A DNA stretch of 11,757 nt from Candidatus Bathyarchaeota archaeon (GCA_020356305.1 CP070636.1:692067-703823); one strand, 5' to 3'; counted from the first letter of the stretch, positions 1 through 7,049 are shown. Numbers and translations are program-made. The notes: a model not told the origin generated them from the sequence alone.

Positions 1-234
1 GCTATTTCAGGAGGAGAGCGAGAACACACGTTTGCAGGAGTGTTGAAAAGAATGAAGTTGACTGGTGAAAATCCAGAGAAGTATGGCTGGTACTTACAGA
101 TGCTCAAACAGGGAGTTCCTTTTTCTGTCGGGTTTGGAATTGGAGTTGAAAGATTGACAAGATGGATTTGTGGCTTGGAAACAATTTGGGAAGCAGTGCC
201 GTTTCCACGAGTTCCAGGAATAGCGTCTCCGTAA
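1..234 (+). CDS. asnS: Asparaginyl-tRNA synthetase (class IIb), C-terminal fragment
   Basis: The reading frame is open from base 1 to the TAA at 232-234, so this is the last 77 residues of a gene that begins left of the window. The visible part carries class II motif 3, GFGIGVERLTRW, followed by GLETIWEAVPFPRVPG. The arginine of motif 3 contacts ATP in class II synthetases. The ending PFPR-PG is typical of AsnRS, whereas archaeal AspRS usually ends in LFPRD. The enzyme charges tRNA-Asn in the cytoplasm. An AsnRS-related paralogue acting on free asparagine or aspartate cannot be excluded because the anticodon-binding domain is outside the window. The internal GTG at 40 is not a real start, since the conserved fold continues upstream of it. 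Confidence 0.82.
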   Translation, partial: AISGGEREHTFAGVLKRMKLTGENPEKYGWYLQMLKQGVPFSVGFGIGVERLTRWICGLETIWEAVPFPRVPGIASP

Positions 235-238
235 GCGT

Positions 239-295
239 TGATCATAAGATTAGATGACGTCGCTTCGATTCTTTCGCGCGCGTAGATTATGATCA
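239..295. repeat. 9-bp inverted repeat downstream of asnS
   Basis: TGATCATAA at 239-247 is the exact reverse complement of TTATGATCA at 287-295. Inside the 39-nt gap, ACGTCGC (257-263) can pair with GCGCGT (278-283) if one T is bulged, giving a stacked hairpin over a CGCGCGCG run at 275-282. It begins four bases after the asnS stop. It may be a 3'-end structure of the asnS transcript or an operator. No T-run follows directly, so a terminator is not assured. TGATCA is itself palindromic, so part of the symmetry comes for free. Confidence 0.4.
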
Positions 296-313
296 GTATT
301 AGAGCTACATAAC

Positions 314-373
314 GATTTTAAGTTCAAAGGATAGACAAAACAAGAACTATGATTTGGTAGTTCACTCTTTAAG
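314..373 (+). promoter_or_regulatory. Promoter region and dyad upstream of the membrane winged-helix gene
   Basis: ATTTTAAG at 314-321 and CTTTAAGG at 366-373 both resemble archaeal TATA boxes. Between them lies a perfect dyad, GAACTA (344-349) and TAGTTC (358-363), with an 8-nt spacer. If the second box is used, transcription would start near 394-396, exactly at an in-frame ATG, which would give a leaderless message. If the first is used, the leader would be about 35 nt. The dyad next to the box is where an autoregulatory operator would be expected, and its pentamer recurs after the gene. Confidence 0.4.
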
Positions 374-378
374 GGTAA

Positions 379-1221
379 GTGAAAAACACGAGGATGAGCC
401 GGCGAGAAATGGTTCGCAAGAAGGATGGAGAAGAGAAAGTTTCCAATTATTATACGTTGCTGAGGGACCCAGCACGCCGCAAAATAGTTGGGATTTTAGG
501 CGATCAAGGCAAGATAGGCTTTAAAGAGTTGAAGCAGATCCTTGGTCTTGGCGTTGGTACGGTCTACTACCATTTAGATATGTTGTCTGATTTCCTAAAG
601 CAGGATAAGCAACGAAAGTATATGCTGAATGATCGCGGTCGCTTGTTATATCGGTCATTGACACAGAAGAGCTTGCCACCTGCATTGGACATCGGTGAGA
701 CCTTCAGCCACCGCTTAGGGCGCTACCTTTTCCTTTCTCCAGTTTTCGTTCGGACAACAAAACCAACAATACTCTTGCCCCTCTCACTCGCAATTCTGGT
801 TTTGGGTGCAGTTGGCTCAGCCATTTCAAATCTTGAGCCCATGTTGTTCTTCTATTTCTCTTTCACCCTTCACGAGTTCGAAACAATCATTGGGCTTTTT
901 CTTTTCAACTGGGTCAGCTTGTTTCTGGTCTCCGACCTCATTGTTTCTTTACTATATAAGCGGTCTGGAAATGAGTTGCAGCTTTTTACTTGCTTAGGTA
1001 TTGCAGCATTTCCTCTGGCTCTGTTTCCATATATCGCTATGTTTGTTTCGTTTGAAATAGCTCGGTATCTGCTTCTCATACTTCAAATGTGGAGTCTCCT
1101 GCTGCTTTCCTCAGCTTTCTGTTTTGGCAAGGGTTTACGTCTCGATAAATCGTTTGCGATAAGCATGCTCCTTCTTTACTTGAACATTGTTCTGCTAATG
1201 ATTATTGGACGTTTGCCTTGA
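379..1221 (+). CDS. Winged-helix regulator fused to a multi-pass membrane domain
   Basis: Residues 22-95 form an ArsR-like winged helix: LLRDPARRKIVGIL is helix 1, FKELKQILGLGVGTVYYHLDML the helix-turn-helix, and KYMLNDRGRLLYRSL the wing and last helix. From about residue 128 the protein is strongly hydrophobic, with five or six likely membrane spans and short polar links. The pattern resembles a Yip1-type bundle, but that assignment is by eye. It is therefore probably a membrane-anchored DNA-binding protein that senses something at or in the membrane. The start is uncertain: GTG 379 gives 280 aa, while in-frame ATGs at 394 and 409 precede the first conserved helix and remain possible. A perfect palindrome begins one base after the stop, and the next gene, a secreted protein, lies 99 nt downstream on the same strand and could be its target. 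The ligand is unknown. Confidence 0.78.
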   Translation: MKNTRMSRREMVRKKDGEEKVSNYYTLLRDPARRKIVGILGDQGKIGFKELKQILGLGVGTVYYHLDMLSDFLKQDKQRKYMLNDRGRLLYRSLTQKSLPPALDIGETFSHRLGRYLFLSPVFVRTTKPTILLPLSLAILVLGAVGSAISNLEPMLFFYFSFTLHEFETIIGLFLFNWVSLFLVSDLIVSLLYKRSGNELQLFTCLGIAAFPLALFPYIAMFVSFEIARYLLLILQMWSLLLLSSAFCFGKGLRLDKSFAISMLLLYLNIVLLMIIGRLP

Positions 1222-1241
1222 AGTTCGAGATTTCTCGAACT
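1222..1241 (+). promoter_or_regulatory. Perfect 20-bp palindrome between regulator and secreted-protein gene
   Basis: AGTTCGAGA (1222-1230) is followed by TT and its exact complement TCTCGAACT (1233-1241), a 9-bp stem starting directly after the TGA of the regulator gene. It is followed by CTTGTAAGC rather than a T-run, which argues against a simple terminator. A second, 10-bp palindrome, TTTCTAGAAA, sits at 1263-1272. Both lie in the promoter region of the secreted-protein gene, whose likely ribosome site is GGTGA at 1310-1314, six bases before ATG 1321. An operator for a dimeric winged-helix protein is the best guess. Confidence 0.5.
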
Positions 1242-1320
1242 CTTGTAAGCTACTATTCGAGTTTTCTAGAAACGATTTCCTTAATACTGGCTTTTTCCAA
1301 GTTAATTTTGGTGAAAAGGC

Positions 1321-2652
1321 ATGAAAAGAAGCAGAAAATTGATTTCTACAATTATTCTCGGAGCACTGTTGACAACTCTCATGCTTCCGCTGGCAACAGT
1401 ATTTGCGTCTGCCGAGGGAGAACAGAAACAGATTCAAGTGCGTTGGAGAACGCAAGGAAACTGGACCTATATACAAAATGATAAGATAACTATCGTGTTT
1501 CCTGCAGGCGGCAAGAAGCCAATGTTCTTATGGTGGTACACAGAGGATCCAGAAAATATCAATGTAGTGAAATACAAGGGACTAATCGAATATGTAACGT
1601 TTGACCAGCCATATTTTGTCTGGAAATATCAAGCTTGGGCTTGGAGAATCAGGGAACGAATAGAAGCCCGCTACTACGACCCGATAAGCGGTACGATTCA
1701 AAACCAGTTGCGTTTAAGAGCTATTTTGTGGATTCTATCAGAGATTGGGAACTTCACGGGTCTTCACAGTCCTTATTTGCCCTTCAGTGGCTGCCGATGG
1801 GAATTGAGCACTCCGATGAACGTGACCAAAGGCGACGTGGAATATCTTAGCTTCAACTTTACATTGGTAGATGTTCCAGAGTTTGCGCCAAACCTGCAAT
1901 TCGCGGAGAACAACGTAATTATCAGATGTAGGTTCTACTACACGCCTGCAACAGAGGACGTTGATGGTCAGTATACCTACTCGGTGGATGCTGGCGAACT
2001 TAAAATGGATCTAGTGGTGAAACATTGGGACTGGAACATAGACAAGCTTAAGCCTCTACTGGAAGAACTGAGCGAAGAAGGAATCGGAGTTCCTAGGGGT
2101 GAAGCAGGATTAGCATTATGGATTAACTTAGCCTCTATTAACATGACAAAACTTGCAGAAGATGATGCACTAGCTGCTGGCGATACAAATTCAACAGAAG
2201 CGGCATCAGCAACCAGAAACATCTACGTTGAAGGGCAGCGTGTCTCAACAGTGCAAGATAAGACTGGATTGGAAGATGAGCAGCCGCTGCAAAATCGTGC
2301 AAGAGAACGTTTCACGTTCCGCTTTGAAAGAGGCAACGCCACGTTTGCCGGCTTCTTCAAGTTTGTTCCCAAAGCCTTGGTGAGAGATCCGGCGAACAAC
2401 GCCGTCATCGACGTTGTCGACGTGACTGCTTCTTACATTCCAGCTGGCAGACATATGCGGGTGTTCCTTGGCTACCCATACTTCGGCAACAACACTCTTG
2501 AGCATGATCCGTCGCTTGGAATTGAGAGCTTGCCACAACTGATAACGCTTGGTCTCGTAATGGTGTTGGTTGGCGTTACCGCTGTCATCGCAGCCGTAAT
2601 CTTGGTTGTTCGCAGAAGAGGACGAATAGTCAATGTAGTTGGCGTTCGATAA
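1321..2652 (+). CDS. Secreted, C-terminally anchored surface protein (unknown function)
   Basis: I do not recognise a named family. The 443-residue protein begins with a signal peptide: basic MKRSRK, a hydrophobic core to about residue 29, and a probable cleavage after VFASA (residue 31). It ends with one membrane span at about 407-430 followed by the basic stop-transfer RRRGR, so the roughly 375-residue middle should face outside, held by the C-terminus. That region is rich in Trp and Tyr and has seven N-x-S/T sequons (NFT, NVT, NFT, NMT, NST, NAT, NNT), consistent with an N-glycosylated archaeal cell-surface protein. There are few cysteines. ATG 1321 is supported by GGTGA six bases upstream. 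It follows the membrane winged-helix gene on the same strand, with palindromes between them. It could be an S-layer-associated or sensor protein; neither is shown. Confidence 0.8.
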   Translation: MKRSRKLISTIILGALLTTLMLPLATVFASAEGEQKQIQVRWRTQGNWTYIQNDKITIVFPAGGKKPMFLWWYTEDPENINVVKYKGLIEYVTFDQPYFVWKYQAWAWRIRERIEARYYDPISGTIQNQLRLRAILWILSEIGNFTGLHSPYLPFSGCRWELSTPMNVTKGDVEYLSFNFTLVDVPEFAPNLQFAENNVIIRCRFYYTPATEDVDGQYTYSVDAGELKMDLVVKHWDWNIDKLKPLLEELSEEGIGVPRGEAGLALWINLASINMTKLAEDDALAAGDTNSTEAASATRNIYVEGQRVSTVQDKTGLEDEQPLQNRARERFTFRFERGNATFAGFFKFVPKALVRDPANNAVIDVVDVTASYIPAGRHMRVFLGYPYFGNNTLEHDPSLGIESLPQLITLGLVMVLVGVTAVIAAVILVVRRRGRIVNVVGVR

Positions 2653-2660
2653 ACTTCCCC

Positions 2661-2682
2661 CTTTTCCTTTTTTTGCGCGCGC
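2661..2682 (+). terminator. Pyrimidine/oligo-T tract with CG run between convergent genes
   Basis: Nine bases after the TAA of the secreted-protein gene comes CTTTTCC and then seven Ts (2668-2674), which fits the oligo-T signals that end archaeal transcripts without a hairpin. It is followed at once by GCGCGCGC (2675-2682). The gap between the two convergent stop codons is only 42 bases (2653-2694), so this tract should serve the plus-strand gene. No matching T-run is visible for the oxidoreductase gene coming the other way. Confidence 0.45.
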
Positions 2683-2694
2683 TGAGTTCCACTC

Positions 2695-4566
2695 TTATTT
2701 TTGTCTTACTTTTTCTTCCAGAACGTGGTCCACGTCATCCAGTCCGAGGCGTTCTAGCACCTCTGACTTCGGTATTCCATTCTCGTCCCAGCCTGCAGCT
2801 TCGTAGTATTCTTTTTTTGATTCCTCAAATTTGGCTCTGTTAACTTTTTTTCCGGCATCGGGTCCTGAGGGTAGAGGTTCATAGAACCTTGAGGGGTTGT
2901 CGTCGTGCACTCGTGGATCCCATTTGAGGTCTGGTCCGCCCAGCAGCAGGAGCGCTCTCTGTAGTTGGAGTATTCGGAGGGCTGGAGTCTGGTACCATTC
3001 TTTGGGTGCTATTTCCCATCCTGTGACCGCCTTTAAGAAATCCCATTTGACTTCTGGCGGGTCGAAGGCGTTGAACCAGCAGTAGACGCCTGAGTCATGG
3101 AGAATCATGGTTAGCTCGCTGTCGCCGTGGTCGATTGGCATATATGCTACGGACGTGTGATCTCCAGCTTGTACAGAGCAAGCGTAAGATATCTCTGTCG
3201 TATAGTCCCTTCCACTTCTGATTCCGTGCGCTCCAGGTGCCACTCCTTTCTCTTGAACCGCGTATTGCATCAGATTCGTTCCTTTCATCTCCTGTATCAT
3301 GAGGGCAGCTCTGTAAGAGCCCTCAGCTAATATATCCCCGATTCCTTCTCTGACAGCGATCTTCTTGGCTAATGCAGCAAAGGCTCGGGTATCTCCCCAC
3401 TTGAGCTCTATGCCATCCAAGTCCTCTTTTGTCAAGATACCTCTCTGATAGAGTTCGCCAGCGAATCCCAGCAGGTTTCCACACTGTATGCCGCATAATC
3501 CTAGGTCATCAATTAAAGAAGAGAGATAGACGTTTTCTTCTGGGTTGAAGATTCCTAGGTTCGTTCCCAAATAAGCTTGTAACTCATAGTCAGGGTTGTC
3601 ACCTATTGCGTCTTTGAAGGGTCCTACCTTTGACATCGCAATTTTCAAGCATGTTGTTGGGCAGCCGAAGTCACCCCAATACCTTTTTATCCAGACCCTT
3701 TGCTCAAACCTGTTCACTCCGAAGCTTCGCTGATCGTGCCACTCCTCCTGCCAGTTCCTCACAGGCTCTGAACTGTCGCTCGCGCCAACTTCATAACCTG
3801 CTGCACCGGTTCCCCACCGTCTGAAAGCATCATCGCCATAACACTCCTCTGACACCTTGTCTATCAGCATCTTCACCGTTTCCATATCTTCCACCTCGGG
3901 CAGAGGGCCTGTGCCTTTAGCTACCAGCGCCTTGAGATTCTTCGAACCCATCACCGCACCGTATCCACCATAGCCTGCCGCGTGTGTCCATTTCGCCATC
4001 ACAGCAGCCATTCTGACTCTGTTTTCCCCGGCCGGCCCTATGTAAAGCATTGCTGGTTCCTTCCACTCACCGTAACTGGGGAATCTTTTTTGGAGAATTT
4101 CTCTTCCCTCTTCGGTGAGCATTTTCAGCGTTTGCTTCCCATTCTTGCCCCATATGTGACTTGCATCTCTGATTTCAATTTGAGAGTCCACGATGAAGAG
4201 ATAGCTGGGTCTGGCGGCTTTTCCTAAAATGATCAAGCCGTCGTAGCCAGCGCATTTGAGTTCGATTGGAAACTCCCCAGCAATTGTTGAACCTATCACG
4301 CCATTGCTCTGTGGAGATTTCCCAGACACGCAGATTCTACCTCCTGGGAAGAAACCTGTGAGAGGTCCGGTTAGAATCAAGAGGATGTTTTCTGGGCCAA
4401 GGGCGTCAACAGTTTCCCATCGGTGACCTAGCCTGTCCCACAAAATTTTCGTAGCTAGTCCTCTTCCACCGATATAATTTCTCAAAACGTTTTCGTTGAA
4501 TATCAAGTTCTTTGTGTTTTCTGTTGAAAGATCGACCTCTAGAAACTTGCCCGCATATCCACGCAT
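2695..4566 (-). CDS. aor: Tungsten-type aldehyde:ferredoxin oxidoreductase
   Basis: A full-length AOR-family protein of 623 aa (family about 600-620). It should oxidise aldehydes to carboxylic acids, handing electrons to ferredoxin, with a bis-pterin tungsten centre and one [4Fe-4S] cluster. The N-terminal domain opens MRGYAGKFLEVDLS and has YIGGRGLATK (31-40). DDLGLC (353-358), GIGDILAEG (408-416) and DSGVYC (491-496) match the pterin and cluster motifs. E328 and H470 align by spacing with the active-site Glu and His of the Pyrococcus enzyme. The cluster ligands would be 299/302/306/496, normally CxxCxxxC plus a late Cys, but the first is Asp here (D299-C302-C306, C496). The ATG abuts the stop of the upstream ferredoxin gene, and GGAG in that gene's last codons is its ribosome site, so the two are translationally coupled. 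Aldehyde specificity cannot be read. Confidence 0.93.
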   Translation of the reverse strand: MRGYAGKFLEVDLSTENTKNLIFNENVLRNYIGGRGLATKILWDRLGHRWETVDALGPENILLILTGPLTGFFPGGRICVSGKSPQSNGVIGSTIAGEFPIELKCAGYDGLIILGKAARPSYLFIVDSQIEIRDASHIWGKNGKQTLKMLTEEGREILQKRFPSYGEWKEPAMLYIGPAGENRVRMAAVMAKWTHAAGYGGYGAVMGSKNLKALVAKGTGPLPEVEDMETVKMLIDKVSEECYGDDAFRRWGTGAAGYEVGASDSSEPVRNWQEEWHDQRSFGVNRFEQRVWIKRYWGDFGCPTTCLKIAMSKVGPFKDAIGDNPDYELQAYLGTNLGIFNPEENVYLSSLIDDLGLCGIQCGNLLGFAGELYQRGILTKEDLDGIELKWGDTRAFAALAKKIAVREGIGDILAEGSYRAALMIQEMKGTNLMQYAVQEKGVAPGAHGIRSGRDYTTEISYACSVQAGDHTSVAYMPIDHGDSELTMILHDSGVYCWFNAFDPPEVKWDFLKAVTGWEIAPKEWYQTPALRILQLQRALLLLGGPDLKWDPRVHDDNPSRFYEPLPSGPDAGKKVNRAKFEESKKEYYEAAGWDENGIPKSEVLERLGLDDVDHVLEEKVRQK

Positions 4567-5112
4567 TTAAATTAGCTCCTCTCCGGCTTTTCCGTACAAG
4601 TTGACCACTAGGTCTCGTGTTATTTCCTCGGGGGTGAGGGCGTATAGTTTGTAAGCGCGACTGCGCCCTGATACTCTCTCATCAGCTTTGACGATAACTT
4701 TGAGGGCATCCCATTTTCCCTTCTGGCAGACTTGTACACACTGAGGTTTTCCGCCGCAAAGGTCACATATTAATGCATAGTTTTCTGTTGGGTGAATATG
4801 CGGAATCTTTCCTGGACAGGCCTCAATGCAAAGGCCACAGCTCGTACACTTCTCCTTGTCAACCAGAACTGCTCCAGTTTCTTCGCTTACTGACATGGCA
4901 TCCACTGGACAGGACTCAACGCATGGGTAGTCTTCACACTGGGCGCAGAGGTGAGGAACCTCAGCTCCTGGAACGAGCATAAATACTCGAATTCTAGAGG
5001 CTTCGGGCCATATTTTGTTTTCATGGAATAGGGAACAGGCTATCTCGCACTTTCTGCAACCGCTGCATCTTTTATAATCTCTTACGATCCAGATATGTTT
5101 TTGAGTAGGCAT
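4567..5112 (-). CDS. Polyferredoxin, electron-transfer partner of AOR (four [4Fe-4S])
   Basis: A 181-residue protein with sixteen cysteines in four ferredoxin sets: 16/19/22/26 (CSGCRKCEIAC), 56/59/64/68, 89/92/95/99 (CTSCGLCIEACP) and 116/119/125/129. That is enough for four [4Fe-4S] clusters. It has no signal peptide or membrane span and is therefore cytoplasmic. This is the same architecture as the small electron-transfer subunits next to some AOR-family enzymes, such as AorA of Aromatoleum and the polyferredoxin beside WOR5 in Pyrococcus. Its TAA touches the ATG of the oxidoreductase, so the two are one operon and probably one complex, with this subunit wiring electrons from the tungsten enzyme to a soluble carrier. 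ATG 5112 is the first start before the conserved DYKRCSGC. The ribosome site is weak. Confidence 0.9.
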   Translation of the reverse strand: MPTQKHIWIVRDYKRCSGCRKCEIACSLFHENKIWPEASRIRVFMLVPGAEVPHLCAQCEDYPCVESCPVDAMSVSEETGAVLVDKEKCTSCGLCIEACPGKIPHIHPTENYALICDLCGGKPQCVQVCQKGKWDALKVIVKADERVSGRSRAYKLYALTPEEITRDLVVNLYGKAGEELI

Positions 5113-5163
5113 CTTTCATGGCTCTCAACAAATGTCTTGCGAGAATTTTCATCGATTCCAACT

Positions 5164-5169
5164 AAAAAA
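5164..5169 (-). terminator. Oligo-T tract downstream of the MFS gene
   Basis: Read on the minus strand, the MFS stop (5200-5202) is followed about 30 bases later by GGTTTTTTAG, a run of six Ts, suitable as an archaeal terminator. The same TTTTTTAG lies about 50 bases before the ferredoxin start and could instead belong to that promoter. The 87-base gap (5113-5199) is enough to separate the MFS and ferredoxin/AOR units. Confidence 0.35.
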
Positions 5170-5199
5170 CCTAACGAAAATAAGAGGGGATTAGCGTGC

Positions 5200-6393
5200 T
5201 CACGTCGACTTGTGCCTGCTCAAGAAAATCAGTGACAGCGCTGCCAATGCTGATATTATTCCTGCCACTATGAAACTGGATTCCAGCCCGTGTTGAACAA
5301 CAACACCAGCTGTGATCAATGGTGCTATTCCTTGTCCAACATCTACTGCCATCAAATAAAGCGAGTTTGCAATTACGTTTCTAGAGGGCTGGACATGTTG
5401 CGCAATGAGTAGCGAGCCGACCGGGAAGAGTACACCCTGAATTGCGCCAATTGAAGCAAAAATCCCAGCGAAAAATAAATCGTTTGTGACAATTCTCAAC
5501 GTCAAAGCAAGAAGCCCTGCAAGTAGTGTGCCAATAGTCATGAGTGTTGGTTTTCCTACTTTTTGAACTATTTTTCCTGTGGAGAAACGCGTGATTGTGG
5601 TTGCAATATAATATAGGAGGAAAAGAGCAGAAACACGTTCATCGTTGAAATTAAGCGTCTCTTTTGCGTAAAGCGGACCATAGACCAGAAGCACTCCGAA
5701 AAGAATGAAGAAAGCAAGATTTCCGACAAAAGCAATGCCAAACATGTGATTGCGTGCAACCGCTGAAATTTTGCTCTTTGTGGATTCTCTCTTAAAGGTT
5801 ACACCTACAATCTGCCAATCTCTTTCAATTGCTGAAATTTTCGTATGAAGGAAGAAAGATGCAAAAACTCCAATTAGTCCTACAATAGTTGCAAAGTAAA
5901 ACGTCTTTGAAATACCAAATACAGGAATAGAAAATGTTGTAATGGCTGGTCCAGCTAACAAACCGAGGCTCAACGATGCGGTGTATGTACCAACGCCTTT
6001 GTCTCTTACGAGGCTCGAGATTGCTAGGGTAGCTAGAATTAGGGATGCTGTTCCTATGAAAGCGTAGGCAAACCCTTGTGCAACACGCAAAACCACTAGC
6101 ACGACAATGCTGTCTGTTAGGGGATAGAACGCTGGACAAATAGCGAAGGTCATAAAAGCAAAAAATAGAAAAGTGATTGTCTTTTTTCCGCCCGCAAATA
6201 CGCTTAGAAGGAGTTTAGTAAGTGCGGAAGTAACAAAAAACATGGCTGTTATCAGGCCGATTGTTTCAACTTGCGTACCTATCCTGTCTTTCAGATAGAT
6301 AGACAGTATCGGTGCAATGACTGAGAAGGAACCTATGTAGCTAAACCCCATCATACACATGGTCAGGTGTGGTGTTAGTTGCAGTCTTTTCAA
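5200..6393 (-). CDS. Major facilitator superfamily transporter
   Basis: A 397-residue hydrophobic protein with a 6+6 arrangement of membrane spans split by a polar basic loop at about 184-212, the usual MFS plan and length. The first cytoplasmic loop after span 2 (SVFAGGKKT, about 64-72) is a degenerate motif A. The matching loop in the second half, FSTGKIVQKVGK (270-281), is closer to consensus. In span 4, RVAQGFAYAFIG resembles the conserved R-x-x-Q-G of drug and small-solute exporters. It probably moves a small solute or drug by proton exchange, but the substrate is unreadable. The frame opens with TTG at 6393 and has no clear ribosome site; ATG at residue 12 is an alternative. It starts 25 bases after the ferritin-like gene on the same strand, so the two are likely co-transcribed. 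Confidence 0.88.
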   Translation of the reverse strand: MKRLQLTPHLTMCMMGFSYIGSFSVIAPILSIYLKDRIGTQVETIGLITAMFFVTSALTKLLLSVFAGGKKTITFLFFAFMTFAICPAFYPLTDSIVVLVVLRVAQGFAYAFIGTASLILATLAISSLVRDKGVGTYTASLSLGLLAGPAITTFSIPVFGISKTFYFATIVGLIGVFASFFLHTKISAIERDWQIVGVTFKRESTKSKISAVARNHMFGIAFVGNLAFFILFGVLLVYGPLYAKETLNFNDERVSALFLLYYIATTITRFSTGKIVQKVGKPTLMTIGTLLAGLLALTLRIVTNDLFFAGIFASIGAIQGVLFPVGSLLIAQHVQPSRNVIANSLYLMAVDVGQGIAPLITAGVVVQHGLESSFIVAGIISALAALSLIFLSRHKST

Positions 6394-6418
6394 TGGAAAT
6401 ACACACGCTGTTTCAGGC

Positions 6419-6904
6419 CTAGCCAGCTAGGCGGGAATATCTGAAAAGAAAGTCCCACCACTTTTCATCTCGACCTTTTTCGTCTTCACAAACAAGTTCA
6501 TATATACGCTTAACTATGGCATGATGCCTCTTTTCATCCGCAATTATGTTCTGGATAATGAATCTTAAGCGATTATCTTCGGTCACATCAACGATTCTTT
6601 CGAAGTCCACAAGCATTTTGCGCTCAATCTCGACATGCTTCTCAAGAACTTTGCGGACTTGTTCGCTTTCGCTCCTAACCTCTCTTGAAGGAGATTTGAG
6701 CAACTGTAAGATAGTGTTCAACATGTGCCCGTGCTTCACTGAGTCCACAGCGAGCTGATAAAACATGAACCGAATAACCGTGTTCCCCGTTTTTTTGGCT
6801 GAATCGTATAAAAGTGCTGTCGCTTTTCTCTCGTTCTCAATCTGCTCCTCAATCATTCCTTTAAAGCTGTGCGTGCTCCCTGGCAAATTGATCCCTTGAG
6901 CCAA
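6419..6904 (-). CDS. Ferritin-like four-helix protein (putative di-iron)
   Basis: The sequence is almost wholly helical and fits a rubrerythrin/ferritin-like four-helix bundle. Numbering from TTG 6904 (161 aa): helix 1 has EEQIENERKA with E23 as ligand candidate; helix 2 has DSVKHGHM with H58; helix 3 has HVEIERKM with E92; helix 4 has ADEKRHH, an ExxH of E124 and H127. In helix 2 the usual ExxH glutamate position is Ser (S55) beside D54, so the metal site may be altered. The rubredoxin domain of true rubrerythrins is absent. A role in peroxide or iron handling is family inference. Start: the frame opens at GTG 6952, but those codons touch the neighbouring palindrome. TTG 6904 has GGAG eight bases upstream, and ATG 6856 is a further option. 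It precedes the MFS gene by 25 bases. Confidence 0.72.
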   Translation of the reverse strand: MAQGINLPGSTHSFKGMIEEQIENERKATALLYDSAKKTGNTVIRFMFYQLAVDSVKHGHMLNTILQLLKSPSREVRSESEQVRKVLEKHVEIERKMLVDFERIVDVTEDNRLRFIIQNIIADEKRHHAIVKRIYELVCEDEKGRDEKWWDFLFRYSRLAG

Positions 6905-6952
6905 TTGTAAGTCTCCATCATTTAAATATTTCAAAAACAAACAAGCCTGCAC

Positions 6953-7049
6953 GCGCTTTTTGGGGTTTGAAGGGGGTTGCTGAAAAGAGAAAGGAGTTTT
7001 TCAGGCTTTACCTGTAAAAGGTGCCCCTTCAAACCTTTCCAAAACGCGC
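6953..7049. repeat. ~100-bp imperfect palindrome with two internal hairpins
   Basis: GGTTTGAAGGGG (6964-6975) and CCCCTTCAAACC (7024-7035) are exact complements of 12 bp. Outside them GCGCTTTT (6953-6960) pairs with AAAAcGCGC (7041-7049) through one bulged base. Inside are two smaller stems, CTGAAAA/TTTTCAG (6980-6986, 6998-7004) and ACCT/AGGT (7010-7013, 7019-7022), the latter extendable by GGC/GCC. The whole folds on paper as a three-way junction. It lies between the divergent ferritin-like and dinB genes and encodes no protein. It could be a small RNA, a MITE-like element with inverted ends, or a bidirectional control site. Confidence 0.6.

Noticed and set aside
3630..4227. Plus-strand frames within the oxidoreductase gene
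   Set aside because: They are antisense to a conserved enzyme and show no domain or start signal.
6905..6952. GTG 6952 as start of the ferritin-like gene
   Set aside because: The extra 16 codons abut the end of the palindromic element and lack a ribosome site; TTG 6904 has GGAG eight bases upstream.
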